Shown: positions 46,948 to 56,813 of the stretch, in pieces
Numbering within the stretch: position 1 is the first letter of the stretch
Layout of the letters: the number at the start of each line of letters is the position of its first letter
Origin: Nitrospinaceae bacterium
GTDB taxonomy: Bacteria; Nitrospinota; Nitrospinia; Nitrospinales; Nitrospinaceae
Length of the DNA: 64,000 nucleotides
Direction: 5' to 3'
Assembly (NCBI GenBank): GCA_028278405.1
Contig: JANQEK010000006.1
Span: 1-64,000, forward strand
Translations under genes and position numbers: made by a program
The notes under the pieces: generated by a model
Told to the model about the DNA's origin: nothing
The model's input: the letters and a program-made list of their open reading frames with translations, nothing else
The model's database searches: none

Positions 46948-48249
46948 TCAGTTGGCCGCCTTTCTCGGATCAAAGGCATTGCGGATGCCGTCGCCGACAA
47001 AGGTCAGCAGGGTCAAGGCTCCGGTCAACACGACAAAAGTGGGCACCAATATCCAGATCGCTTGAAGATTGGTTTTGCCCTGTGACAACAATTCGCCGAT
47101 GCTCGGGGCGGGACTGGGAACCCCCAGATTAAGAAAATCAAGACTCACCAGGGCCAGAATGCCGGCGGTCACTTCAAACGGAAAAAAAGTGATCACCGGC
47201 GTCAGGGAATTCGGCAGGATATGTTTTCCCATGATGCGGAAATTGGAGACTCCCAGCGCCTTGGCGGCTTTGACATACTCGAGATTGCGTCCCTTTAAAA
47301 ACTCGGCACGGATATAGGCGGCCATTCCCATCCAGGCCGTCAGGTTTAAAATCCCGAACAACAGCCAAGCCGAAGGTGTGAGCAGGGCGCTTAGGATAAT
47401 CAGAATATACAGGCGTGGAATGGACCCCCAGATTTCGGTCAAGCGTTGGCCGATCAGGTCGACCCATCCGCCGAAAAATCCCTGTATGCCGCCCAGCAGA
47501 CATCCAAGGAGTGTGCCCGTTACTGCGAGGGACAGGCCAAAAATCATGGAAATGCGAAAACCGTAAATCAAACGCGCCAGTACATCGCGACCGCGGTCGT
47601 CGGTTCCCAGATAATGTCCGTCCTGCCAGGACGAGGGGATTATCCGGCTTTTATCGGGAGATGGTGTTTCGTAAGGGGCCGCGAGGGCAACTCGGCCGGT
47701 CTTGCTGGTGCTGGGGATGTACTTGTAGTCATATCGCACCGGAGGCCAAAGCATCCAGTAATCGCGAATTTCCGCCGGGGTCGCGGGAACATCCGGGGCA
47801 ATTTCCTTTGGGGTTTCTGGAATGGAAGTGAGCGATTCATCTTCTTCGAAATCATCTAAAGTCAAAACCAGGGGGGTGGATGAGACCCCTTCCTCTTCTT
47901 CATCAAAATCCCCCAGTCCCAGAGACAGTTCATTGCCCTCATCAAAATCACTCATATCCAGATCCGCTGAAACATCCGCCGATTCGCCTTTTAAAATTCT
48001 TAAAAACCGCTCCGATTTGTAATCGGGTTCCGAGAGTAATGGACCGCCAAAGTCCTGCTCGCTGTAGGTGAACAGAATGGGGAAGTGCAGTTTGCTGTCT
48101 ACCACCAGAAGAATTGGACGGACATTACATAGAAACTCGGCGGGTAGAGTCAGGAAAAAAACCGCCATTAATACGATCAGGCTATAGCGGGCCCGTTTGT
48201 CGCTCTTGAATTTTTGAAATTTGACCTGCAGGTCTTTGTTTAACTTCAT
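46948..48249 (-). CDS. yejE: Peptide ABC permease YejE with an acidic repeat insertion
   Basis: 433 residues from the ATG at 48249, 4 nt after the yejB stop with AGGGAT upstream; the track's start at 48273 overlaps yejB. The first helix and YSEQDFGGPL match YejE, and the C-terminal permease domain with KAAKALGVSNFRIMGKHILP (EAA loop) is intact. E. coli YejE has ~341 residues. The excess is mainly a ~75-residue segment (47758-47985) in the first periplasmic loop with recurring units MSDFDEG, LGDFDEEEE and LDDFEEDE, followed by a Pro-rich stretch. Transport function should remain; the insert's role is unknown. Confidence 0.9.
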   Translation of the reverse strand: MKLNKDLQVKFQKFKSDKRARYSLIVLMAVFFLTLPAEFLCNVRPILLVVDSKLHFPILFTYSEQDFGGPLLSEPDYKSERFLRILKGESADVSADLDMSDFDEGNELSLGLGDFDEEEEGVSSTPLVLTLDDFEEDESLTSIPETPKEIAPDVPATPAEIRDYWMLWPPVRYDYKYIPSTSKTGRVALAAPYETPSPDKSRIIPSSWQDGHYLGTDDRGRDVLARLIYGFRISMIFGLSLAVTGTLLGCLLGGIQGFFGGWVDLIGQRLTEIWGSIPRLYILIILSALLTPSAWLLFGILNLTAWMGMAAYIRAEFLKGRNLEYVKAAKALGVSNFRIMGKHILPNSLTPVITFFPFEVTAGILALVSLDFLNLGVPSPAPSIGELLSQGKTNLQAIWILVPTFVVLTGALTLLTFVGDGIRNAFDPRKAAN

Positions 48250-48253
48250 ATTG

Positions 48254-49396
48254 CTATCCCTGCGATTCTTCAAATGAAATCCGGCGGTCGATGATCACGT
48301 ACGAAATGTCTGTCAGTAATTGTCCAATTAGCGCCAGCAAGGCAAATATAAACAGGCTGCCCAATACGATGGGATAATCCCTCTGGATCACCGCTTGATA
48401 AGACAAGAGACCCAAGCCGTCCAACGTGAAAATCTGCTCGATCAACAACGACCCGGTAAAGAACATGGTTAGAAAAGCGATTGGAAAACCGGTGATCAGG
48501 GGAATCAATGAGTTTTTTAAAATATGTTTGTAAAGGATGGTGTTTTCGGTCAACCCTTTGGCCCGTGCGGTGAGCACGTATTGTTTGCGCATCTCTTCGA
48601 TGATGGAATTTTTGGTCAACATGGTGAGGGTTGCAAAACCGCCGATGACGTAACAGGTCAATGGCGCCGCGAGGTGATGCAGGTAATCGACAAATTTTTG
48701 CCAGAAGGTCCACTCCTCATAACCGGGTGTGCCCACCGAGGTGAGTCCGGCAATGGGTATCATGTGAGCGATCGCGCGGTCACCCGGGCCAAAAAAAACG
48801 ATGAGCAGGAGTGCCAGGACAAAACCCGGTGTGCTGTAACCGATCAATACAATAATGCTGGAGGCGGTATCGAAACGGGAGCCGCTTTTTACAGCCTTGG
48901 CAACTCCCAGGGTGATGCAGATGATATAGGTCATAAAGAAACTGATGACGCCGAGGGAGGCCGAAACAGGAAGTTTCTCAATGATCAATTCCAGCACCGA
49001 TTTGTTCCGGTAAAACGAGTTGCCGAATTTAAATAGAAGAAACCCGTCCCAGTTGTCCCGGTTGAAGAAGCGCTCGGTGAACGGGCGGCTCATGTCCTTC
49101 GGTGAATACCAGATAAAGGTACGAAGGTAACGCTCCCAGACCGGACGGTCCAGGTGATAGGTTTTTTTCAGTTCCTCCAGATATTTTGGATCCATCTCCT
49201 GAGCCTTTAGACCCTGGGCTCCTCCAAGACCTCCGCCGCCGGCTTCTCCCAGTACACCGGCATGACCTCTCAGGAGTGATTTCATTTGATCGATGGGACC
49301 GCCGGGGACAAACTGAATAACAATAAACGTGATCGTTAGAATGCCGATCAGGGTGGGAAACATCAACAACAGGCGGCGGATGATGTAAGTAATCAT
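48254..49396 (-). CDS. yejB: Peptide ABC permease YejB
   Basis: 380 residues. The N-terminus YIIRRLLLMFPTLIGILTIT, the FVPGGPIDQM motif after the first helix, and the permease core with ARAKGLTENTILYKHILKNS (EAA loop) identify the YejB/DppB family. A Gly-rich periplasmic piece (GEAGGGGLGGAQG) occurs near residue 50. It lies 18 nt after yejA and pairs with YejE. Confidence 0.94.
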   Translation of the reverse strand: MITYIIRRLLLMFPTLIGILTITFIVIQFVPGGPIDQMKSLLRGHAGVLGEAGGGGLGGAQGLKAQEMDPKYLEELKKTYHLDRPVWERYLRTFIWYSPKDMSRPFTERFFNRDNWDGFLLFKFGNSFYRNKSVLELIIEKLPVSASLGVISFFMTYIICITLGVAKAVKSGSRFDTASSIIVLIGYSTPGFVLALLLIVFFGPGDRAIAHMIPIAGLTSVGTPGYEEWTFWQKFVDYLHHLAAPLTCYVIGGFATLTMLTKNSIIEEMRKQYVLTARAKGLTENTILYKHILKNSLIPLITGFPIAFLTMFFTGSLLIEQIFTLDGLGLLSYQAVIQRDYPIVLGSLFIFALLALIGQLLTDISYVIIDRRISFEESQG

Positions 49397-49414
49397 AGTG
49401 CTTTCTGGATGGAG

Positions 49415-51295
49415 TTACTTGAGCGATTTACCAGAGGACATGGCGTTTTTCAATTTCTTCGCCTTGGCTTCATCATACCACCACCACTCCATAAAATGGG
49501 CCAGCCGGCTCGAGGCGGTGGGGATGTTTTTTGGATGTGAAAACTTGTTCCAATACACCATGCGGTCGTACCCGATATACCAGTGAGGAACGATGTAAAA
49601 CTGCTGGGTTAGAATGCGGTCCATCGCTTGAATGGCGTTCACTAGTTCTTTGCGCGTCCGGGCCTTGATGATGATGTCAACCAGCTCATCAATCGCCGGA
49701 TTTTCTATACCCATGTAGTTTCGGGATCCCGGGACCTTGACCGCTGCGCTGGTCCACATGCTGCGTTGCTCGTTACCAGGCGAGCGGGATTGAGGAAAAC
49801 TGGCCACCACCATGTCGAATTTGAATTCCCGCAGACGCTCTTCGTATTGTGCGACTTGAACCAGTTTGTCGGTAAGCTTCACTCCGATTTTTTTCAAATT
49901 GTTCTTAAAGGGTTCGACAATTCTTTGAAAAAGGGGACTGACCAGCAAGACCTTGAACTCCAGGCGTTGGCCTTTCTTCTGGCGAAATCCGTCTTTTCCC
50001 CGTTTCCAGCCTTCCGAGTCCAACAGTTTGTTGGCCAGCGCAATATTTTTTTCAATGGGAATACCCTGGCCGGGCGCTCCGACGGATTTCGTGAAGACCG
50101 TTTTAGGAACAAATATTTTCCCGTGTTTTTTCCTAAGGTTGAGCAGTATTTCTTTTATCTCTCCCTGAGGTTGGTCTTTGGCCTTCATTTCCGGATTGTT
50201 GTCAAAATAACAATCATTGCGCGTGTATTGGTTGTAAAACAGATTCCGGTTACTCCAGTCGAAGTCCATGACCATGGCGATGGCGGCGCGCACTTTACGG
50301 GATTTGAAAATAGGGTTCCGCATGTTCATGGCAAAGCCCTGCATGCCGGATACCCGGGTATGTGGAAGTTCCTTCCTTAAGTAATATCCTTTCTTAACGA
50401 AATTACCCTTGTAGTCCAACGCCCAGTCTCGCGAACTGTTGACCAAATTGAAGTCATATTCGCCGCCCTTGAACGCTTCCCGCATCGCTACAGGGTCCAG
50501 GTAGATTTTGACGGTTATCTCATCGTAATTGTAACGCCCTTGATTGATGGCCAGATCCTTGCCCCACCAGTTGGGATTTCGTTTGTAAATGATGTATTTG
50601 CCGAACTCGTATTTCTTGACGGTATACGGGCCACTGCCAACGGCAAGGTCGTCAAAATCCGAACCGAACTTTTTACCTTTCTGACCGTAAATGTGTTTGG
50701 GAAGAATGGTCATCTGCCCCACAATCAATGGAAGCTCTTGGTTATAGAAGTTGAAGGTGTACTTCACTTTGTAACGACCCAGCTTTTCGGCTTTTTTGAT
50801 ATCCGCAAAATAGTGTTTGTAAAAGGGGTGAAATTCAGGGTCTTTGATCAAGTTGAACGAGAATACAAAATCGTCCGCCGTCACCGGGTGCCCGTCGGAA
50901 AACTTGGCATTCTTATAGATGTGGTAAACCATGCTGAGCCGGTCATCGGCCAGCTCTACTTTTTCGATCAGTTTGCCGTACTGGGAGAAATGTTCGTCAT
51001 CATCTGCCGAGCCATCCATAGGAGATTGAAACACCAGCAAATCGATAAAAGAGGCGGGGACCCCTTTTAAGGACAGAGGGTTCAATTTGGTAAAAGCGCC
51101 AAAGGCGCTCAAAACCAAGTGGCCCCCTTTGGGAGCATTTGGATTAGCGTAATCGTAGGGTTCGCCGGGTTTGTACTTGAGATCCTGAGGACCATACAGA
51201 GACAGACCATGCGAGGTTTTTCCTGCAAAACCGGAAGATACGATGAGCAGGGAGAGCGCAGCCAAGAGGCTGAGGAACAGCGTGTATTTTTTCAT
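49415..51295 (-). CDS. yejA: Periplasmic peptide-binding protein YejA (SBP family 5)
   Basis: 626 residues with a signal peptide (LAALSLLIVSSGFAG). Family 5 marks: DYANPNAPKGGHLVL, KFSDGHPVTADDFVFSFNL, NPNWWGKDL and MVMDFDWSNRNLFYNQYTR, the last typical of the YejA branch. It captures peptides for the YejBEF importer, known in enterics for microcin C and antimicrobial-peptide uptake. First gene of the complete leftward yejABEF operon. Confidence 0.94.
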   Translation of the reverse strand: MKKYTLFLSLLAALSLLIVSSGFAGKTSHGLSLYGPQDLKYKPGEPYDYANPNAPKGGHLVLSAFGAFTKLNPLSLKGVPASFIDLLVFQSPMDGSADDDEHFSQYGKLIEKVELADDRLSMVYHIYKNAKFSDGHPVTADDFVFSFNLIKDPEFHPFYKHYFADIKKAEKLGRYKVKYTFNFYNQELPLIVGQMTILPKHIYGQKGKKFGSDFDDLAVGSGPYTVKKYEFGKYIIYKRNPNWWGKDLAINQGRYNYDEITVKIYLDPVAMREAFKGGEYDFNLVNSSRDWALDYKGNFVKKGYYLRKELPHTRVSGMQGFAMNMRNPIFKSRKVRAAIAMVMDFDWSNRNLFYNQYTRNDCYFDNNPEMKAKDQPQGEIKEILLNLRKKHGKIFVPKTVFTKSVGAPGQGIPIEKNIALANKLLDSEGWKRGKDGFRQKKGQRLEFKVLLVSPLFQRIVEPFKNNLKKIGVKLTDKLVQVAQYEERLREFKFDMVVASFPQSRSPGNEQRSMWTSAAVKVPGSRNYMGIENPAIDELVDIIIKARTRKELVNAIQAMDRILTQQFYIVPHWYIGYDRMVYWNKFSHPKNIPTASSRLAHFMEWWWYDEAKAKKLKNAMSSGKSLK

Positions 51296-51563
51296 GAGTG
51301 TGCCTTTAAGGTGAATCTCTTGTTCCGGGGGTTATCTTAAACTCGATTGAAGAATATGCAGGTGATGCCGGGAAAGTCAACCGCCAATGCCAGTAGACAA
51401 CTATAAATCAAAAGCTTTATGATTCCAAGACGGCAACCTGGGGTAAAATGGATGCTGGAGTTTCCGAATCTTGAGGATTCGATTGAGAACCCCGTGTGTT
51501 TCTGATAACCTTTTGATATTACTTGTCCATTGCTCACCAACCCTTTAAAGAAAGAACCCAGTT

Positions 51564-52724
51564 GTGAATTCCCCAATCCAACCCCGTAAAACCCGAAAGA
51601 TCCGTGTCGGTTCCCTGACAATCGGAGGCGACTCTCCAATAGCCGTACAAAGTATGACGGCTACCCGGACTGTGGATATTGACGCCACAGCCCGGCAAAT
51701 CCAGATTCTTGAAAAGGCCGGAGCCGATATCATCCGCATTGCTGTCGACAGTAAAGAAGATGTTGAGGCTCTCAAAACCCTCCGGCAGGCTTCCAAAGCG
51801 GTGTTCTCCGTAGACATTCAGGAAAACTACCGTCTGGCTCCGCTGGTGGCGCCTTATGTGAACAAAATTCGGTATAACCCCGGTCACCTCTATCATCTCG
51901 ACAAACATTTGAGCATTCCGGAAAAGGTTGAATTTATCGTGAAAGCCGCACGTGAAAACGATTGTGCGATTCGTATTGGTGTCAATTGCGGGTCCGTGGA
52001 CCCGGATTACAAGGCCAAGTATCCCGACGATCCTTTAGAGGCCATGGTCCGGTGTGCGGTGGATCATTGTGAGTTGCTGGACGACCTCGGATTCGAGAAT
52101 TATTGTGTGTCTCTCAAGGATTCGGATTGCAAAGAGGTGATTGAGGCCAACAAGCGGTTCGCAGCGGAGAGGCCGGATGTGCCCCTGCATCTGGGAGTCA
52201 CCGAAGCGGGGATGCCGCCCGAGGGAGTGATCAAAACCCGGATCGCGTTTGAGCAATTAATTCCGGCAGGAATCGGCGATACCATCCGGGTATCCCTGAC
52301 TGTGCCTGACGATGATAAAGGCGAGGAAATTGCCGTAGGACGCTCCATACTGCAAGATATTGAGGATGGGAGGTTTAGGTCCGTTCCGGAGAACTTCCTG
52401 GAGGGTTTGAACATAATCGCCTGCCCCAGCTGTTCCCGGGTCGAAAATGGAAAATTTGTGGATTTAGCGCAGGATGTGCGTAAAATGACCGAATACGCCG
52501 AGAAATACAAGATCACCATCGCGGTCATGGGGTGCCGGGTGAACGGCCCCGGTGAAACCGACGACGCCGATCTCGGTCTCTGGTGCGGTCCGGCCCACGT
52601 CAATCTCAAAAAGGGTCCGGAGGAGGTCGGCGCATTCAGCTACGATGAAATTCTGGGGAAACTCAGGGAGGAACTCGACAAACTGATCGAAGAAAAATAC
52701 GGCGCGCAGGTGGTCCCCGATTAA
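51564..52724 (+). CDS. ispG: 4-hydroxy-3-methylbut-2-en-1-yl diphosphate synthase
   Basis: 386 residues starting at GTG with only a weak upstream site (AAAGAAAG). The TIM barrel has [28 protein letters not shown] and RIGVNCGS; the [4Fe-4S] domain has CPSCSR and [15 protein letters not shown]. It performs the penultimate step of the MEP isoprenoid pathway. The 268 nt before it (to yejA) show no gene. tig follows after 22 nt. Confidence 0.97.
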   Translation: MNSPIQPRKTRKIRVGSLTIGGDSPIAVQSMTATRTVDIDATARQIQILEKAGADIIRIAVDSKEDVEALKTLRQASKAVFSVDIQENYRLAPLVAPYVNKIRYNPGHLYHLDKHLSIPEKVEFIVKAARENDCAIRIGVNCGSVDPDYKAKYPDDPLEAMVRCAVDHCELLDDLGFENYCVSLKDSDCKEVIEANKRFAAERPDVPLHLGVTEAGMPPEGVIKTRIAFEQLIPAGIGDTIRVSLTVPDDDKGEEIAVGRSILQDIEDGRFRSVPENFLEGLNIIACPSCSRVENGKFVDLAQDVRKMTEYAEKYKITIAVMGCRVNGPGETDDADLGLWCGPAHVNLKKGPEEVGAFSYDEILGKLREELDKLIEEKYGAQVVPD

Positions 52725-52746
52725 TTTATTTTTCACGAGACGATTT

Positions 52747-54135
52747 ATGGAATTCAAGGTTGAAGAGCTGGAAGGGGTCCGGCGCAAGCTGGATATTGAA
52801 ATACCAGGCGATGTGGTGGCGAAACGGATCACCCACGCGTACAAGGAAATCAACAAGCAAGTCAAAATGCCCGGCTTTCGTCCGGGTAAAATTCCCCAAC
52901 ACATTCTCGAAAAACAGGTGCCTCTGGAATCGATGTCGCAGTTGTGGCAGGAGCTGATGCAGGAGTATTACGACAAAGCTCTTGCGGAAACCGGCATCAC
53001 CCCAGCCGGGCCACCGGAAATCGACCACTCCGCAATCAATGAAATCAAAAGGGACAAACCCTTCTCGTTTTCGGTAATGCTGGACATCAAACCCGAAGTC
53101 AAATTCAAAAACTACAAGGGTCTGAAATTCAAAAAAACATTGTTTGAAGTAATGGATGATGAGGTGGAAACTTCCATTCGCAGCCATTTGGAGCCGTTTG
53201 GAACTTTCGAAATCTATCGCGAAGGTCATGAAGTGCAGTTGAACGATTATTTGCTGTTGGATTTTGAAGGTTATCTTGATGGCGAACCTCTTGAAAACGG
53301 AGACGCGAAGGATTATCCGGTTCGCGTGGGCGAAAAGAAAATGATCGCCGGATTCGAAGATCAGTTGATTGGACATAAAGTTGGAGAGGAGTTCGAGGTT
53401 AAAGTGACCCTTCCGCTGGACTGGAACAAGAAGCTACGTCGAGTGAGTATGCCAATTCCGGGTGGTGCCAATGAAAAAGAACCCGATGATCTGGCGACAT
53501 TTCATGTACGCATCAAGGAAATCAAAAAACAGAACCTGCCGCAGTTGACCGATGAGTTTGTTCGTCAGCAGGGAGAAGAATCGGTCGATGCTTTCCGTCG
53601 CAAAGTGAAGTCCGGCATTCAGGGAATGAAGGAACAGGCGGAGGAGATGCGCATTAAACAGGATATTTTCAATTATCTGGTAAAGGAACATGATGTTGAT
53701 CCGCCGGAGTCGCTGGTCAAACAGGAATTGAAGTTCATGATTGATGGAATGAAGTTTCAGATCGAGCAGTCCGGCATGAAGCTGGAGGACTCGGGGTTCG
53801 ATCCCGAGCAGGCGGAAAAGGAATGGCGCGAGCGGGCGGAGTTCAACACCAAGGGGTATGTCATTCTGGAGGGCATCGCCAAGGCCGAGAACCTTCACGT
53901 GGCGCAGTCGGACATGGAGGCGGAATACAAGCGTCTCGCCGAAGAAACCAAAAGATCAGTGGAAGAAGTGAAGCAGTCCCTGTTCTCGAATCAGGACTAC
54001 ATGACCCAGACGAGCAACCGTATCCTGGGGCAGAAAGGGCTGAACCTGATTTATTCGCACTGTGAGTTTGAATATCTGTCAGAAGCGGATATGAAAAAAG
54101 AACTGGCAAATAAATCGCAGGAATCCAGTCAATAG
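52747..54135 (+). CDS. tig: Trigger factor
   Basis: 462 residues. The ribosome-binding tail has the signature MPGFRPGKIPQHILEK near residue 45. An FKBP-type PPIase domain spans ~150-260 (LDFEGYLDGEPLENG, MIAGFEDQLIGHKVGEEFEV), with a loop insertion SMPIPGGANEKEPDD, and a helical C-terminal chaperone domain follows. It binds nascent chains at the ribosome exit. A small TTCGGC/GCCGAA hairpin without a T-run follows at 54146-54165. Confidence 0.96.
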   Translation: MEFKVEELEGVRRKLDIEIPGDVVAKRITHAYKEINKQVKMPGFRPGKIPQHILEKQVPLESMSQLWQELMQEYYDKALAETGITPAGPPEIDHSAINEIKRDKPFSFSVMLDIKPEVKFKNYKGLKFKKTLFEVMDDEVETSIRSHLEPFGTFEIYREGHEVQLNDYLLLDFEGYLDGEPLENGDAKDYPVRVGEKKMIAGFEDQLIGHKVGEEFEVKVTLPLDWNKKLRRVSMPIPGGANEKEPDDLATFHVRIKEIKKQNLPQLTDEFVRQQGEESVDAFRRKVKSGIQGMKEQAEEMRIKQDIFNYLVKEHDVDPPESLVKQELKFMIDGMKFQIEQSGMKLEDSGFDPEQAEKEWRERAEFNTKGYVILEGIAKAENLHVAQSDMEAEYKRLAEETKRSVEEVKQSLFSNQDYMTQTSNRILGQKGLNLIYSHCEFEYLSEADMKKELANKSQESSQ

Positions 54136-54183
54136 AAATGATCCTTTCGGCTTTTGTTGGCCGAATGAATATAACAGGTTGTC

Positions 54184-54609
54184 ATGCTGAAATACGTCAA
54201 GGTCATGGATGAGGAGGAATTGCCGCCCGGCAAATCCGCAATCATATCCGCGGGGGATGAAGAAATTGCCCTGTTCAACTACAAGGGCAAGTACTTTGCC
54301 GTAGCCAACAAGTGCCTGCACAAGGGCTCGCCGTTAGGAGAAGGACGGATTGAAGAAGGCGTCATTATCTGTCCCAACCACGAATGGCGGTATGATCTGG
54401 AAACCGGATACTGCCGGCAGAATCCTTTCATGAAAACCAAAATCTATCCGGTGCGCCTGCATAAGGGGAAGATCCGCATCGGTCTCGAAGTCGTAGAAAA
54501 GGATGCTCATCTGAAGGCGGTGGGCAAGGGCGCTCACAAACCGCCGAAAGCTCTCAAATTTAAAATTCCCACGATCCAGAAGCCCATCAATCCCGACGAA
54601 ACACTTTAA
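54184..54609 (+). CDS. Rieske [2Fe-2S] ferredoxin-like protein
   Basis: 141 residues. The Rieske ligands are complete: C-x-H in NKCLHKGSPLGEG and C-x2-H in ICPNHEWRYDLETG, ~18 residues apart. No signal peptide or other domain, so it is probably a small soluble electron carrier of the kind used by oxygenases or nitrite reductase (NirD-like). A basic ~30-residue C-terminal extension (KGAHKPPKALKFKIP) is unusual. No oxygenase is adjacent. Confidence 0.9.
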   Translation: MLKYVKVMDEEELPPGKSAIISAGDEEIALFNYKGKYFAVANKCLHKGSPLGEGRIEEGVIICPNHEWRYDLETGYCRQNPFMKTKIYPVRLHKGKIRIGLEVVEKDAHLKAVGKGAHKPPKALKFKIPTIQKPINPDETL

Positions 54610-54615
54610 AGAATC

Positions 54616-55476
54616 TCAAGGCGATTCCTCTGTTTTCGTTTTCTTCCTTTTCTTGCTCCAAGTCCATATCTTCAATTGTGAACCGAAATTGTAGGCCTGA
54701 TCCACAAGGGTTTCGCCATCCATGGCTTCCCAGCTTCCGGCTTGTTTCTGGGTCAGTATTTCATAAATGGGAGTTTTGATGGATGTGTGAAACAATTCCA
54801 GATCTTCATGGCTGACAGGCTTATGCAGAATCACCTTGATGGCGATGTCGTCGATTTCATACTGTTCCTTAAGAGATTTGAGAACCTCCTCAAGCGATTC
54901 GCCGTTGTGAGTTTTCTTTTCGATTTCCTCTTCGATGGCTTTGTTGCGTTTAGCAAAGGGGTATTGCGTTTGGTCGAGCTGGGTCCCAATGAGAAAATCC
55001 AAATGCGGAAAAAATAAATAAGTCCAATCGCCGAAATCGATTTCTCCTCCTCCTGCAAACGTGAACTCATTTGCTTCATCAGAGGATTCTTGAACCATTT
55101 GATTGTAATGCCTGATGAACCGGTTCATGCAGTCGTAGGTCAAGGCATAGTAATAGGAATTCATTCGGTACCATTGCTTGCCCTCGTTATGTCCGGCAAC
55201 CAGTTTCTTCAGCATTAACGTGAGGGTCTTGTCATCCGCGAAGTAATGAGATAGCGGAAACGCCTGCTCCAGGAAGTGTTCCTTGCTTTCGCCGTTTTTC
55301 CTGAGTCGCTGAAGATTTTCCTGGAGTTCGTTTTTGGCATGTTTCAGGGAGTGATAGACAATGCGGACGTGGTTCAGCTTCCGCTGGTAGTTCATGTAAT
55401 TCTTGAGCTCAGGATTTTTACCCTCTTCGCGATGGCTCGGTTGGCTCTGGGTGATGTCTTTGGCGAAGGCTAACAT
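54616..55476 (-). CDS. Unrecognised 286-residue soluble protein
   Basis: No family recognised. It is highly charged and largely helical, with no signal peptide or membrane segment. Aromatic-rich patches occur (WYRMNSYYYALTYDCMNRFI, DFGDWTYLFFPHLDFLIG), and the basic C-terminus reads WSKKRKKTKTEE. It is transcribed from a palindromic region shared with a divergent radical-SAM gene, which suggests joint control and perhaps a substrate or partner relation. The stop lies 6 nt from the Rieske gene's stop. Confidence 0.7.
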   Translation of the reverse strand: MLAFAKDITQSQPSHREEGKNPELKNYMNYQRKLNHVRIVYHSLKHAKNELQENLQRLRKNGESKEHFLEQAFPLSHYFADDKTLTLMLKKLVAGHNEGKQWYRMNSYYYALTYDCMNRFIRHYNQMVQESSDEANEFTFAGGGEIDFGDWTYLFFPHLDFLIGTQLDQTQYPFAKRNKAIEEEIEKKTHNGESLEEVLKSLKEQYEIDDIAIKVILHKPVSHEDLELFHTSIKTPIYEILTQKQAGSWEAMDGETLVDQAYNFGSQLKIWTWSKKRKKTKTEESP

Positions 55477-55558
55477 GGTTTTTCAGAGGGTCGAGAGTTC
55501 CAGACGTGCCCCACTCCATTTTCCTAAATATAAGTGTGTGTAGGTAAAATTCGGATCA

Positions 55559-55587
55559 ATTATAGGATATTTCCTATATAATGCAAG
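55559..55587. promoter_or_regulatory. Palindromic divergent promoter region
   Basis: TATAGGA-TATT-TCCTATA forms a perfect 7-bp inverted repeat (55561-55578). It is flanked on both sides by TATAAT: on the minus strand at 55559-55564, with a weak TTGCAT at 16 nt, and on the plus strand at 55577-55582. It would serve the 286-residue gene leftward and the radical-SAM gene rightward (~145 nt downstream). A regulator binding the repeat would cover both -10 boxes. Apart from this, the 247-nt gap shows nothing. Confidence 0.4.
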
Positions 55588-55723
55588 CCACCGTATCCCT
55601 GTAGAAATAGCAGTTCTATAATCGGGCCAGACCGAGTGGATAGGCCTTTGATGGGGTAAGCAGGGGTGGTTTGGAAAGTGTTTTGCAGGGTTCATCCATC
55701 ATTTTGAAATCTGCCCTGCGCCA

Positions 55724-56809
55724 ATGGAGTCAGTATTCTCAATGAATATAATTTTAAATAGCTATTGTAATTTGAAGTGTAATTACTGCTTCGCGGATGA
55801 ATACATGGAGGAGACCGTACGGTCACCGGGGAAGTCCATGGATTATGATTTTTTCACCGGGGAGATGTTGCCGCGGGTCAAGAACGTTACGCTCATCAAT
55901 TTCATGGGCGGAGAGCCGACCCTTCATCCCCGGTTCAACGATATTCTTTCAAGTACCCTGCAGACCATGCAGCCTTTCACTTATCTCGGGGTTTTTACCA
56001 ACGGATTGATGCCGGACAAGACTCTCGACCTGCTATTAAAAACGGTCGGGCCGGGAGGCAGTATCGAGCGCAATATTCAGTTTTCGATCCTCCTGAACTG
56101 GCAGACCATGGAGAATATCAGCGAGCGGAATCATCAGCGTTGCCGGGAAGTCGCGGAAGCGATTCTTGGGGAAAACGGCTACAGCCTCATGTTCAGCCTT
56201 AATTTGTATTCGGTTGAGCAGGACCTCGAAACCCAGTGCCGCGAAATCGATGCTATCTATCAGGACCTGGGGTTGCCGGAAGGACAGAATTATAAGGTTC
56301 GGGTCAGTCCCGCCTTTCCCATTGTAGGAGAGGAGGAAAATGTTACGTTGCCGATCAAGGATTATCCAAGGATGGGACGTAAGATGATCGACCTGCTTAA
56401 AGAATTTCCGCAATTGACGTTTCGGTTTGACTGTTCATTTCCACCTTGCCTGTTGGACAATATTTCTGAAGATGAATATCCGCTGGTGGAGCGGTTTTTT
56501 TATCATGCCAATCAGCCGGTTCCGAATATCACGGAGTGGAAAGACCAGGATTTATATCTTGGGTGCGCCGATGACAGTCCGATGGATGTCGATCCCAAGG
56601 GAGATTGTTTCAATTGTTTCCCGTTTCATGGATTTAAACTGGGAAATGTTCAGGACTTCAAGGAGGTCAACGATATCGCTGTGAAGAAAATGCATACGAA
56701 GTTCCTCGGCCACGTTTTTGAAGACACACAACCCAAAGAACCCTGTAAAAGCTGTCCGCATTATATGGTGCGTTGTACCAGCGGATGCTTCGCTTATAAC
56801 TTTATCTGA
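55724..56809 (+). CDS. Radical SAM protein with C-terminal SPASM-like cysteines
   Basis: 361 residues; a second ATG at 55742, with GGAG 11 nt upstream, may be the true start. The radical-SAM cluster C-x3-C-x2-C (YCNLKCNYCFADEY) is very close to the N-terminus, and NFMGGEPTLHP follows. Cysteines recur late: DCSFPPCL, LGCADD, DCFNCF and KSCPHYMVRCTSGCFAY, fitting a SPASM/Twitch domain with auxiliary clusters as in peptide-modifying or anaerobic-sulfatase-maturase-like enzymes. No small precursor-peptide gene is evident next to it. Substrate unknown. Confidence 0.85.
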   Translation: MESVFSMNIILNSYCNLKCNYCFADEYMEETVRSPGKSMDYDFFTGEMLPRVKNVTLINFMGGEPTLHPRFNDILSSTLQTMQPFTYLGVFTNGLMPDKTLDLLLKTVGPGGSIERNIQFSILLNWQTMENISERNHQRCREVAEAILGENGYSLMFSLNLYSVEQDLETQCREIDAIYQDLGLPEGQNYKVRVSPAFPIVGEEENVTLPIKDYPRMGRKMIDLLKEFPQLTFRFDCSFPPCLLDNISEDEYPLVERFFYHANQPVPNITEWKDQDLYLGCADDSPMDVDPKGDCFNCFPFHGFKLGNVQDFKEVNDIAVKKMHTKFLGHVFEDTQPKEPCKSCPHYMVRCTSGCFAYNFI

Positions 56810-56813
56810 AGAG

